Source: Myxococcales bacterium
GTDB lineage: Bacteria; Myxococcota_A; UBA9042
Reading direction: 5' to 3'
DNA length: 64,000 bases
NCBI GenBank assembly: GCA_023954815.1
Contig: JAGSHB010000001.1
Coordinates: 1-64,000 of the forward strand
Shown here: positions 1-8,808 of the stretch, piece by piece
Layout: the number at the start of each line of letters is the position of its first letter
Position numbering within the stretch: the stretch's first letter is position 1
Notes under the pieces: model-generated
The model's database searches: none
What the model was told of the DNA's origin: nothing
Seen by the model: only the letters and a program-made list of their open reading frames with translations
Translations under genes and position numbers: made by a program

Positions 1-264
1 CGCAATCACACGACACGTATCTGTGAGACCGCCGGGATGGAGATCGCCCATGCCTACGGGCTCGACCACGGCTACCACTGTAGAGATCTGATGACGTACA
101 AGCCGCGCTGCGGCACGCGTCGATTCGTCGACAAGACTGTGCGTTGCGGCGAAAACAAGCCGCGAGACTGCGCCAATGGCGAGCGCACCCAGAACTCCTA
201 CCGCCATTTGCTGGACCTTCTCGGCCCAAAGGCGCGTGCAAAGGCTAGCGCCCACAAGCACTGA
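1..264 (+). CDS. C-terminal fragment of a metzincin-like metallopeptidase with an altered zinc motif
   Basis: The reading frame is open from base 1 and ends at 264, so the N-terminus lies outside the window. The fragment holds MEIAHAYGLDH (37-69), which matches the metzincin zinc motif HExxHxxGxxH except that the first His is Met. It is followed by a DLMTY segment resembling a Met-turn and by a Cys-containing tail (RCGE, RDCANG, TQNSYRHLL). I recall similar tails on secreted metallopeptidases of Myxococcota, but cannot verify this here. Without the first His ligand the protein may be inactive or bind metal differently. Met13 of the visible frame could also be read as a start, but the frame upstream is open and protein-like (CETAG just before it), so a longer gene is more likely. 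Confidence 0.55.
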   Translation, partial: RNHTTRICETAGMEIAHAYGLDHGYHCRDLMTYKPRCGTRRFVDKTVRCGENKPRDCANGERTQNSYRHLLDLLGPKARAKASAHKH

Positions 265-377
265 GCATGGCCGAGGGGAGCGGCAGCGGCGGGCACAGGC
301 AGCGGCGGGCCTTTGCACCGACGGCGGCAATGAGCGACAACTAGGCGCTGCGGCGCAGGTGCGCTCTGGAGGTCGTC

Positions 378-2006
378 ATGGGCAAGCAACGCAAGGGCTC
401 AAAGTCGCCAAAGCGCGCTCACCGGCTGCACGACACGCCGCGCTCGAAAGACGCCGATCACCTGCGTCTGCTGCCGCGATTCGATGAGCTCGGCGGCCTG
501 CGGCCTGGGGTCAGCAAGACCGTCTCGACCGACACCGGTGTGCCCGAGGCGACGGCGTACGGGGTGGCGAGCTTCTATCACTTGCTCGCGCGACCGGATG
601 TCGACGTGCGGGTCTGCACGGGGTTGTCGTGCCAGATGGCCGGCGCTGCCGACGTCGAGGCCGCGCTCGCTGGCGCCGGCGCGGCTGTCGAGGGCTGCGC
701 GTGCCTGGGTCAGTGCGATAGAGCGCCCGCCATTTTACGAACGGATGCGGGCGGTGGCGGTCACTTTACGCCGCTGCAGGCCGAGCGGCCGGGTACGCCA
801 GGTGCGCCCTGGGGTGAGGTGGCCTTGCCCGCCGTGCACCTGTCGCCAGACAGCGCCGAGTTGGCGATCAATCTCAGCGGTGCTGAAGACGCCGGGTGGT
901 CCGCCCATACCCATGCCCAATCCATCGGCCCAGACGCCACGATCGCCGAAATCTCGGCCGCAAAGTTGCGTGGGCGGGGCGGGGCGGGCTTTCCCGCGGG
1001 CATCAAGTGGGCCGCCGTGCGTGCCAATCGGGACCGCAGTCCCATCGTCATCTGCAACGCTGACGAGGGCGAGCCGGGCACCTTCAAGGACCGCGAGGTG
1101 ATGGCGCAGCGGCCGCACTTGCTGCTGGAGGGCATGGCCATCGCCGCTCGGGCTATCGGCGCGGCCGAGATGGTCATCTACCTGCGCGCCGAGTTCGCCG
1201 CCCCAAGAAAGGCGCTGCTGACGGCCATCGCCGAGGCGCGCGATGCCGGTCACTTGGACGGGCTCTCCGTCGAGCTGGCGCTGGGCCACGGCGCCTACAT
1301 TTGCGGAGAGGAGACCGCGCTCATCGAGGCCCTGGAAGGCCACCGCGGGATGCCTCGGCACAAGCCTCCCTTTCCGACCGATAGCGGTTACTTGGGTCGG
1401 CCGACGCTGATGAACAACGTCGAGACCTTCGCCTGCGTGCCTGCCATCGTCACTCGCGGCGCCGACTGGTTTTCGGGGCTCGGCCTCGGCGAGGCGACGG
1501 GCACCAAGCTGTATCCGATCAGCGGTGACGTCGCCCGGCCCGGTGTCTACGAGCTGCCGCTGGGCACAACCATGGCGGACCTGCTCGCCGTCGCTGGTGG
1601 GGTCATGGGCGGCGCGCTCAAGGCGTTTTCGCCAGGCGGCGCCTCCAGTGGCCTGCTGCCCGCGTCCATGGTCAATATCTCGCTGGACTTTGGGCCGCTC
1701 CAGGCCGCCGGTTCGATGCTCGGCTCCGCCGGGGTAGTGGTGCTCAACGACAGCCGGGACATCGCCCAGGCGACGCTCACGCGGGCCCGCTTTTTCAGAG
1801 ACGAGAGCTGTGGGCAGTGCGCGCCGTGCCGCATTGGCACCCAGGTCATCGTTCGCATGCTGGAGCAGGACCACACCGACGCAGACACGCTCGAGCGGGT
1901 GTGCTGGGAGATGGAGCAGGGGTCGATCTGTGGCTTGGGCCAGGCCGCGCCGATCCCGATTCGCCATCTGGTTCAGCACTTTCCGGCTGATTTTTCGGGT
2001 AAATAG
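378..2006 (+). CDS. fdhB: NAD-dependent formate dehydrogenase, NuoE-NuoF fused beta subunit
   Basis: A 542-residue diaphorase subunit that passes electrons from the formate-oxidising subunit to NAD+ via FMN. Residues ~30-115 are a NuoE-like thioredoxin-fold [2Fe-2S] domain with Cys80, Cys85, Cys109 and Cys113 (C-x4-C and C-x3-C). From ~195 on it is NuoF-like: glycine-rich FMN motif RGRGGAGFPAG (198-208), ICNADEGEPGTFKDR, the GAYICGEETALIEALEG nucleotide motif, and an N3-type [4Fe-4S] site with Cys478, Cys481, Cys484 and Cys518. The start has GGAGG (368-372) 5 nt upstream. Its partner is the catalytic subunit at 3631-6345, but a porin gene on the other strand lies between them. A complex I role is unlikely because no other nuo genes are present. 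Confidence 0.9.
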   Translation: MGKQRKGSKSPKRAHRLHDTPRSKDADHLRLLPRFDELGGLRPGVSKTVSTDTGVPEATAYGVASFYHLLARPDVDVRVCTGLSCQMAGAADVEAALAGAGAAVEGCACLGQCDRAPAILRTDAGGGGHFTPLQAERPGTPGAPWGEVALPAVHLSPDSAELAINLSGAEDAGWSAHTHAQSIGPDATIAEISAAKLRGRGGAGFPAGIKWAAVRANRDRSPIVICNADEGEPGTFKDREVMAQRPHLLLEGMAIAARAIGAAEMVIYLRAEFAAPRKALLTAIAEARDAGHLDGLSVELALGHGAYICGEETALIEALEGHRGMPRHKPPFPTDSGYLGRPTLMNNVETFACVPAIVTRGADWFSGLGLGEATGTKLYPISGDVARPGVYELPLGTTMADLLAVAGGVMGGALKAFSPGGASSGLLPASMVNISLDFGPLQAAGSMLGSAGVVVLNDSRDIAQATLTRARFFRDESCGQCAPCRIGTQVIVRMLEQDHTDADTLERVCWEMEQGSICGLGQAAPIPIRHLVQHFPADFSGK

Positions 2007-2038
2007 CGCGCTTTTCGCTAGGCCACTCAAAACGAAGA

Positions 2039-2067
2039 AGTCCCCCGGCAGCACCTGACGGGGGACT
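2039..2067 (-). terminator. Hairpin terminator between convergent genes
   Basis: AGTCCCCC (2039-2046) pairs with GGGGGACT (2060-2067) across a 13-nt loop. On the minus strand the stem is followed by CTTCGTTTT, a T-rich tail, so it most probably ends the porin gene. It may also stop reading from fdhB. Confidence 0.7.
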
Positions 2068-2128
2068 CCAACGAATCAGTGCAAGCGACGGCTCAGTATC
2101 TGAGCGGCTGTCGTCGCTGCGCTGCTGT

Positions 2129-3442
2129 CTACAGGCGGTAGGCGACACCCAGGGCGATGTCGAGGACGTCCTTGTTGAACGTCTCGGGACCCTCAGCGAC
2201 CAGGGGTGCCAGGGCCTTGTTCTTGCCTTCGGTGTAGAAGGTCTTGGACACGCCCAGCGTCACCGCGAGGTCACTGGTGATGTTGTAGCGCGCGCCGAGG
2301 CCGATGGAGTCGCTGTCGAGGGCGAACTCGAAGTCGGAGTAGGTCTTCTCGCTGCCGCCGATCTTGGCCTTGATGTAGCCGACGCTGACGAGCAGCGATG
2401 GGTTGATCTGGTATTCCACCGAGATGGCTGCGTCCCAGCCGTTTTCGTAGTCATCATCCCAGCTCTTGACGTAGGCGCCAGCCCCGATGCCGGGCAAGCC
2501 GGCGTAGTCCTTTTCGCCGTCGGCGCCCTCGGTGTCGTACATGTGAACGCTCGTGCTGACTGTGAGGCCGAAACCCGACCACGCCAGACCGAACCCCAGG
2601 ACGGAGGGCATGTCGCGATCTTCTTCAGCGCCGTCGAGGAAGGTGCGCAGCGCGGTGTCTGTGAGCTTGTCGTCAGCGATAAAGTTCTGGAACGGCTTGT
2701 TCTGTGTCGTCTTGAACTTCATCGCTGTTTTGAGCTCGTAGCGAAGACCGATGGTGAGTCCGAAGCCGGGGCGAACCGTCAGCCCAGCGATGCCGCTGAA
2801 GCCGGTGGCTTCCTTGTTGACGTCGAGCGACGTCTCTCCGGCACCGTAGTCTACCGAGCCCTGGTAGGACTTCTTGGCCATGACGACGCGCGCGGCCAGC
2901 GACACCGAGATCATGTCCATGATCTTGTACGCGCCACCGAGTGTGACGCCGTAGAAGATCGAGCTGCCCTGGAAACTGCCGTTTTTAGGCGTCTTGTCTG
3001 CGCCCTTCTTGTCTGCGTAGGCGACCAGCGGAATCAGGTAGGGGATGCCTTCCTTGTAATCCAAAGAGCCACCGCCACTGGGCACCGTGACCGAGGCGAA
3101 GGCGGCGATGTTGCCGGACTTCCAAGCTGCATGTAGCGAGGGCAGCGCAGGGACCGTCACCGGTGACGCGTACTCCTTGCCCTCGTACTTGATGTTGTAC
3201 TCGCCGATGAGCGTCTGATTGCTCAGCGACAGGTGAATGCCGTCTTTGAGCCAGGTCGTGCCCGCGGGGTTGAACGAGACGATGTCGACACCGTCCACCG
3301 CAGCGTTGCGGCTGAACGTACGGATGTAGTCCGCGCTCTGGTTGGTCAGGTACTCGACGCTACCGGCAGACGCGATGGCAGGAACGCACAGCAAGGCACA
3401 AATAAGGAACAATAGCGCGCGTTTGCGCGTCGACTGAGTCAT
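2129..3442 (-). CDS. OmpP1/FadL family outer-membrane transporter
   Basis: A 437-residue beta-barrel of the FadL/TodX type, which takes up hydrophobic compounds across the outer membrane. The first ~26 residues are a signal peptide ending AIASAG. The mature protein has the FadL hallmark of an N-terminal segment leading to FNPAG, then alternating hydrophobic strands to the end (LGVAYRL). The start at 3442 was chosen because GGAGG lies 7 nt upstream and the signal peptide begins there; an in-frame start at 3517 would add 25 residues ahead of the signal. It sits on the minus strand between the two formate dehydrogenase genes and shows no evident functional tie to them. The substrate cannot be told. 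Confidence 0.8.
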   Translation of the reverse strand: MTQSTRKRALLFLICALLCVPAIASAGSVEYLTNQSADYIRTFSRNAAVDGVDIVSFNPAGTTWLKDGIHLSLSNQTLIGEYNIKYEGKEYASPVTVPALPSLHAAWKSGNIAAFASVTVPSGGGSLDYKEGIPYLIPLVAYADKKGADKTPKNGSFQGSSIFYGVTLGGAYKIMDMISVSLAARVVMAKKSYQGSVDYGAGETSLDVNKEATGFSGIAGLTVRPGFGLTIGLRYELKTAMKFKTTQNKPFQNFIADDKLTDTALRTFLDGAEEDRDMPSVLGFGLAWSGFGLTVSTSVHMYDTEGADGEKDYAGLPGIGAGAYVKSWDDDYENGWDAAISVEYQINPSLLVSVGYIKAKIGGSEKTYSDFEFALDSDSIGLGARYNITSDLAVTLGVSKTFYTEGKNKALAPLVAEGPETFNKDVLDIALGVAYRL

Positions 3443-3630
3443 GGTCTTCCTCCGGTTGGGCCAAGAGAATCCTCCTTTTTTGCGCTGTGTGCAATATCTT
3501 CTCCATGTCGTAGCCATGTACCCTCAATGAGCCGTGGGTGGGCAATTTGATGCCTGCAGCGGACGTGCGGTGGTGGGATGCGGTACCATCCGCGCGCGCA
3601 GTCCGTGATGGCTGCCACCTAGGAGCGTTC

Positions 3631-6345
3631 ATGGCCCACCCCGATGGCAATCGAGCAGACGACAAAGCCGTGTCCATTGTGATCGACGGTCGGCAGGTCA
3701 ACGCCCGCGCCGGCGAGACCTTGCTGCAAGCCGCCGAACGCATTGGCGTCACCATTCCAACCCTGTGCCACGACGAACGACTGGCGCCGACCGGGGCGTG
3801 TCGGATGTGCTTGGTCGAGTCGTCTGATAGCCGGCGGATGGTGCCCGCGTGTCGTCACCCCGTGGTGGACGGACTCGTTGTGCAGACCGAGACCGAGCGC
3901 GTCGCACGCCATCGCCGCGGGTTGTTGAGCTTGTATGCGGCCGACGTGGATGTGGTGCCAGGCACTGAATTGCAAGCGCATATTCGGCGATATGGCCTAG
4001 ATCCCGGGCTGCCAGCGGCAAACGCGCCGCGCGCGGGTCGGCCTGATGATGACAATCGCTACGTCCTGTTTCAGCCAGAGAGCTGCATCGTTTGCGCTCG
4101 CTGCACGCGCTATTGCGACGAGATTGAGGCGGTCAGCGCCATCACTTTGGCCCATCGCGGCAGTCAGACCACCATCGCCACTGTCGACGATGTGAGCCTG
4201 CTAGATTCGACCTGTGAGTTGTGCGGCGGCTGCATCGACACCTGCCCGACCGGCGCGCTGGTTGAGCGCAAATCGGCCCATCGCCAGGCGACGTTTCCAG
4301 CGCTGAAACCCGTGCGCACGACCTGCAACTACTGCGGCGTGGGGTGTCAGTTTGATCTGCAGGTCGACGCTGCGGCCAACGAGGTTGTGCGGGTCACAAG
4401 CCCGGCGCCGGGCGAGACGACCAACGACGGCAACCTCTGTGTCAAAGGGCGCTTTGCGTACGGCTTTATCGGCCACCCTGAGCGGCTCACCACGCCGTTG
4501 ATTCGCGATGAAGCTGGCGAATTGGTCGCCACGGATTGGGACACGGCGCTCGATCGGGCGGCGGCGCTGCTCCAGAAGACGGCTGCGCGTCACGGCGCCA
4601 ACAGTCTCGGGTTTATCTCGTCGTCCCGCTGCACAAATGAGGAAAACTACCTTGTGCAGAAGCTGTCGCGCGCGGCATTTGGCACGAACAACTGCCACCA
4701 GTGTGCGGCCACCTGACACGCTCCCACCGTCGCCGGTCTGGTGACAACATTTGGCGCGGGCGCCATGACCAACAGCATCCGTGAGATTCGGGACGCGGAC
4801 TGCCTGTTCATCATCGGCTCGAACACCACCGAGGCTCATCCGGTCTTGGCCATGGAGATGAAGCGGGCGGCGCTGCGCGGGGCCAAGCTCATCGTCGCTG
4901 ATCCGCGGAAGATCTGGCTGTCTGGCATGGCCGATCACTACCTGCAACTCAAGCCGGGGACGGATGTGGCGCTGCTCAACGGCATGGCCCACGTCATCAT
5001 CGCTGAGGGGCTGACCGACTCGGGCTTTATCACTGAGCACACCGAGGGGTTCGAGGCCGTGCGGGCGCAAGTGCGGGACTGGACGCCGGAGCGAGCGAGT
5101 GCGGTGTGCGGCGTGCCCGCTGACGAGATTCGAGCGGCTGCGCGCCTGTACGCCACGACCCACAGAGCGGGTATCTACTACACGCTCGGCATCACCGAGC
5201 ACACCCACGGGACGGATAACGTCTACGGGCTGAGCAATCTGGTGTTGATGACCGGTCACCTGGGCCGGGAGTCCTCAGGGCTCAATCCCCTGCGCGGTCA
5301 AAACAACGTACAGGGCGCCAATGATGCCGGGGCGTCGCCGGTGTTTTACCCCGGCTATCAACGGGTGACGGACCCGGAGGCGCAGGCCCACTTTGAGGCG
5401 GCGTGGGGTGTGCCACTTGACCCCGATCCTGGGCTGAACCTCAACGAGATGATGAAGGAGATTCGGTCTGGCGGACTGCGCGGGCTTTTCGTCATGGGTG
5501 AAGACATCCTGATGAGTGAGCCCAACGTCTCAGAGCTTGAAAAATCAATGCCTGCGCTCGAAGCGCTCATCGTGCAGGACATCTTCCTCACCCTGACCGC
5601 CGAGCGGGCTGACGTGGTGTTTCCGGCCTCCTGCTTTGCCGAGAAAGAGGGCACGTTCACCAATTCGGAGCGGCGGGTGCAGCGGGTGCGTAAGGCGGTT
5701 GAGCCTCCGGGGCAGGCGCGGGCGGATTGGGAGATCTTGCTGGCCTTGACCGAGCGTTGTGGCTACACGGGAAACGCTGGCATGACCCCACCCGAGATCT
5801 ACGACGAGATGGCTGGGCTGTGCGACAAGTTCGCTGGCATCTCTTACGCGCGTATTGAGGCGGAGGGCGGGCTGCAGTGGCCTTGTCCCACATCCGATCA
5901 CCCGGGCACGACCTATCTGCACTCCGATGGCCCGTTGCGCGGCAAGGCGCAGTTCATCCCCATCGACTACCGGCGCAGCGCGGAGCTGCCAGATCCAGAC
6001 TGGCCCATGCTGCTCAGCACCGGGCGCACGCTGTATCACTACAACGCAGCCACGCAGACCCGGCGCGAAGACGGCGTCAACGACAAGCAGCAGACCTGCT
6101 TCGTCGAGCTCCATCCCCATGACGGCGGCACCTTGGGCGTGACCGATCAGCAAGAGGTGACGGTGCAGACGCGGCGCGGTGAGATCGTCGCCGCGGTTCG
6201 GTTGACCACTCGTGTGGCTCCCGGGCGCATCTGGTTGCCGATGCACTTTTCCGAGGCGAGGGCCAACCTCCTGACGGTCGACGATGGCGATGGTGTGACC
6301 GGCACTGCTGAGTACAAGGTCTGTGCCGCACGGATCGTCTGCTGA
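3631..6345 (+). CDS. fdhA: Formate dehydrogenase catalytic subunit, selenoprotein (UGA 4714-4716 read as Sec)
   Basis: A molybdenum/tungsten bis-MGD formate dehydrogenase of 904 residues, oxidising formate to CO2. The frame crosses an in-frame TGA (4714-4716, residue 362), and the sequence on both sides aligns with the E. coli FdhF active site (Sec-His, PTVAGL, GAMTN). A SECIS hairpin follows directly. N-terminal order: [2Fe-2S] Cys46/57/60/74; [4Fe-4S] Cys152/155/158/162; [4Fe-4S] Cys195/198/201/205; catalytic-domain [4Fe-4S] Cys232/235/239/270. The His-Cys3 cluster usual in this fusion type is absent: around residues 95-125 its four ligands are gone, although the trailing ELQ is kept. The later catalytic domain has RGQNNVQGANDAG and LSTGRTLYHYN, and the C-terminus ends in a molybdopterin dinucleotide fold. 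The start has AGGAG 5 nt upstream. Treating it as two ORFs or a pseudogene would be wrong. Confidence 0.92.
4714..4745 (+). promoter_or_regulatory. Selenocysteine codon and bacterial SECIS element
   Basis: TGA at 4714-4716 is followed by a hairpin with stem GTCGCC (4729-4734) / GGTGAC (4740-4745), containing one G-U pair, and a GGTCT loop (4735-4739). Counting U of UGA as 1, the GGUCU loop falls at 22-26 with a U at 17. These are the same positions as in the E. coli fdhF SECIS, as I recall that sequence. The loop is what SelB recognises. selA, selB and selC are not in the window. Confidence 0.88.
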
Positions 6346-6374
6346 GCCAGGTTTGGTCAGCTGAAATTGCGCTT

Positions 6375-7646
6375 TTATCCCGTTGTTTCAGGCTTTTTGC
6401 TTAGCCACCGCCTCACTCGCGCGCCCAGCCAGGGCGTTTGGCGGCGATAGGCGAGGTAGGCTTCATCGCGGCTGAGGTGGCGCTCTTCGGTCCACCCGCG
6501 GGCGGCGTAGATGCCGTTGATGAGGGCCAGGGAGATGCAGGCGCGGACCGTGTCCTGCCAATCACCGATGGACACAAATGGAATCGCGACCAACCACCAG
6601 CTGAGGTTTTTCGACAGATACGCCGGGTGCCTCACCCATCGATAGGGACCGAACGCGATGACGCCCCGGTGGGTGAGGTTGGAAAATCGCAGGCCAAAGC
6701 TGACTGTGGCCCAGACGTAGATCGCGGTCAGGGCGATGATGGCGCTGCCCCAGATGTCGTGCAGCCAGGGTAGATCCGCGAGCCACTTTCCCCAGCCGTT
6801 GCCGTTGTCGTAGTGCAGATACAATCGCTCGGCGGTGCTCCAAAAAGGCTGGTAGCAGATGAGGCAGAGCGCCCAGCCGATCATGGTCGGTTCTGCGGAG
6901 CGGGTGTGGGCATCGAGCACACGGAAGGTCATGGCGTAGCCGACCGCAGCGAATCCCACATCGACCGTGTACAACCCCAGCCACGCCAAATCGTACAAGC
7001 CAGTGAAACCGTCAAAGCCATCGAACCTGGCCCAGCGACCAGGGACACTGTCGAGGTTCTTGCCGAGGTAGACCACCATCAGCGGCAGGAAGAAGGCTTT
7101 GACCAACCAGCCGCGGCCGAAATTGGCCAGCACCGTGGTGTCGACGTCGCGCCGGGAGACGCCCACCAGCGGTCCTGCGACGAGGGCGCCGAGTTGGTAG
7201 TAGCCGTCCCGAGGCTCGCTCATGTGGGCATCCACCCAGGAGATGTAGGGCACCGTCAAAATAGCGAAAGGCAGCGCGATACGTTCGAGGCAGCGCCAGA
7301 ACGGGGCGTAGAATTGCCCGTGATATTCGCGAAAAAGCCAGTAGGCCCCTGCGATGATGGCCAGCGTGGTGATGAGGCCGATGGTCTTGAGCAGCACACG
7401 TTTGGGCGAGAAATGACGCGTGTCTTGCATGAGGCCAGCGCTGGCGCGCCGGTGAACGCGCAGCCAGAGCAGGTCATGCAAGATCATGGGGACGGCGGTG
7501 GCGGCGCCGCAGATCAGCACCCGAGCCGACGTATCGAGTTGTTGGTCGACCGTCAGGGCGATGGCAGCGAGGAAACCCACCGTGCCGAATAGCCCAGACC
7601 AAGATCTCGGTGTCTGATCGAGGCTTGGGTGGGAAAGTTCGGCCAT
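6375..7646 (-). CDS. Multi-pass membrane protein with ICMT/PEMT-type methyltransferase C-terminus
   Basis: A 423-residue integral membrane protein with many hydrophobic helices. The C-terminal ~120 residues carry features of the isoprenylcysteine carboxyl methyltransferase / phospholipid methyltransferase group: GPYRWVRHPAYLSKNL, a following hydrophobic helix with a Pro, and EERHL...AYLAYRRQTPW. In that family these form the AdoMet pocket at the membrane face. The N-terminal ~270 residues hold additional predicted helices (LHDLLWLRVHRR, AYWLFREYHGQF). The methyl acceptor is unknown; a lipid or small hydrophobic acceptor is a guess. No strong ribosome-binding site precedes the start at 7646. 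It converges on fdhA with a 29-nt gap and is not obviously linked to it. Confidence 0.6.
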   Translation of the reverse strand: MAELSHPSLDQTPRSWSGLFGTVGFLAAIALTVDQQLDTSARVLICGAATAVPMILHDLLWLRVHRRASAGLMQDTRHFSPKRVLLKTIGLITTLAIIAGAYWLFREYHGQFYAPFWRCLERIALPFAILTVPYISWVDAHMSEPRDGYYQLGALVAGPLVGVSRRDVDTTVLANFGRGWLVKAFFLPLMVVYLGKNLDSVPGRWARFDGFDGFTGLYDLAWLGLYTVDVGFAAVGYAMTFRVLDAHTRSAEPTMIGWALCLICYQPFWSTAERLYLHYDNGNGWGKWLADLPWLHDIWGSAIIALTAIYVWATVSFGLRFSNLTHRGVIAFGPYRWVRHPAYLSKNLSWWLVAIPFVSIGDWQDTVRACISLALINGIYAARGWTEERHLSRDEAYLAYRRQTPWLGARVRRWLSKKPETTG

Positions 7647-7727
7647 CAGCAGGCTAGATCACGCACGATCACGGGGAGATTCTCCGGGCGAGGGCGCCGG
7701 CCAATGGCGGGGGGGATCCGCCGCGGA

Positions 7728-8573
7728 CTAGAGGTCGCAGCTGTTGAAGTCGAGGTCGCAGACCCCGGAGCAGCACTGGCTGTTGGCCGTGCACTCGGCG
7801 CCAGCGCTGCCGCACGTGCCGCCGCTGGACGAACCCGAGCTGCCCCCGCTGGACGACGAGCCCGACGTGGAGCTGCCGCCCGAGCTCGAGCTGCTTCCGG
7901 ATGAGGTCGAGCTGCCGCCCGATGAGCTTGAAGTGGCCGTGAAATGGGCCGGTGTGCATAAATTCCAGGCGGTTGCGACGCAGAATTTGCCCTTGCTGGT
8001 GCCTTTGAAGTTGGTGATCTCTTGGCAGACCCAGCTGCCGCTGGTGTTGCACTTGTCGCCGACCTTCTTCGGTGTTTGGAATAGGGAGCAGCTGACCACA
8101 CAGACGCAGTCCTGGTTGTCGTTGAACGTCACCCAGTAGCCATCCGGGCAGTTTTTGGGCGCGCCCTTGGGTGAACACGCGGCGCCGACTTGCTTGGTGT
8201 CGTTGGACTTGTAAAAGGTCGAACCCATGGTGAAGTCGCCGTTGCACTTGGCGCAGTCCGCCGGGCAGCTCGCAGCCGTCTCGCCCGCTTCGCACTTCTT
8301 GTTGGGGCAGGATGACGAGGTGCCCGAGGACGAGCTCGACGACGAGGTGGAGCTACCGCCTGACGAGGTGGAGCTTCCTGACGAGGTGGAGCTGCCGCCG
8401 GTCGAACTACCGCCGGTGGAGCTGCCGCCAGAAGACGAGCCGCCTGACGAGGAGCTGCCCGCGTCACCAGCTGGAACGAAGCCGCCGCTGCCACTGCCGC
8501 CTGACGGCGAAACACAGCCCCATGTGATGAGCGCCAACCCGGCGAGCCAGAATGTCAGTTTCGTCTGTGTCAT
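7728..8573 (-). CDS. Ser/Gly-repeat lipoprotein with two Cys-rich modules
   Basis: A 281-residue lipoprotein: signal peptide with probable lipobox ITWGC, a Ser/Gly/Thr-rich linker of SSGG/STGG/STSS units, a Cys-rich module of ~100 residues starting CPNKKCEAGE, a second Ser/Gly linker, and a short C-terminal module with a CTANSQCCSGVCD pattern that resembles a knottin-like disulfide motif. Such linkers suggest a surface-exposed or wall-spanning protein. The start at 8573 gives a clean signal peptide; an upstream in-frame start at 8777 would put 68 unlikely residues before it. It is divergent from the amidase gene. No enzymatic domain is recognised. Confidence 0.65.
   Translation of the reverse strand: MTQTKLTFWLAGLALITWGCVSPSGGSGSGGFVPAGDAGSSSSGGSSSGGSSTGGSSTGGSSTSSGSSTSSGGSSTSSSSSSSGTSSSCPNKKCEAGETAASCPADCAKCNGDFTMGSTFYKSNDTKQVGAACSPKGAPKNCPDGYWVTFNDNQDCVCVVSCSLFQTPKKVGDKCNTSGSWVCQEITNFKGTSKGKFCVATAWNLCTPAHFTATSSSSGGSSTSSGSSSSSGGSSTSGSSSSGGSSGSSSGGTCGSAGAECTANSQCCSGVCDLDFNSCDL
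7822..7935. repeat. Imperfect coding repeat, Ser/Gly linker 2
   Basis: Degenerate tandem units of GAGCTGCCGCC-like sequence on the plus strand encode the second Ser/Gly-rich linker of the minus-strand lipoprotein. Together with 8311-8460 it is a candidate for unequal recombination and length variation. Confidence 0.6.
8311..8460. repeat. Imperfect coding repeat, Ser/Gly linker 1
   Basis: Tandem copies of GACGAGGTGGAGCT and GTGGAGCTGCCGCC-like units on the plus strand encode the first Ser/Gly/Thr linker of the minus-strand lipoprotein. Unit length varies in multiples of three, so reading frame is kept. Confidence 0.65.
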
Positions 8574-8808
8574 GGGAGCGTTCCACGTGCGTGTTGCGAG
8601 CATAGTGGGTAAGCCGAATCTAGCTTGCAACCCCCACCAAATCAGCGTTTTGGCCGGTGAGGTCTCGACACCCGGCTCGCTCGCGCCGCTGCCTCGTCTC
8701 CGCCGATCGCACAGGTTGATCGATTCGGAACTACTGCAATTGGGGGCCGCTTGTATGTCTGCTGCCGAACGGGTCATCCTCGGCGCGCAACTTCAGCCGG
8801 AGAGTCCC

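Noticed and set aside
735-2054. Minus-strand open frame of 439 codons opposite fdhB
   Set aside because: Shadow of a clear NuoEF-type gene; the translation has no recognisable domain.
3480-3494. TTGCG-CTGTG-TGCAA near the porin start as a fifth copy of the dyad
   Set aside because: The spacer is 5 nt instead of 4 and one arm base differs, so it is not counted with the four perfect sites.
4714-4716. In-frame TGA that could mark a broken fdhA or two separate genes
   Set aside because: It falls at the selenocysteine position, the frame is intact on both sides with family motifs, and a GGUCU-loop hairpin follows at the right distance.
7822-8460. Possible CRISPR-like or intergenic repeat array
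   Set aside because: The units are degenerate, have no unique spacers and encode the Ser/Gly linkers of a lipoprotein.
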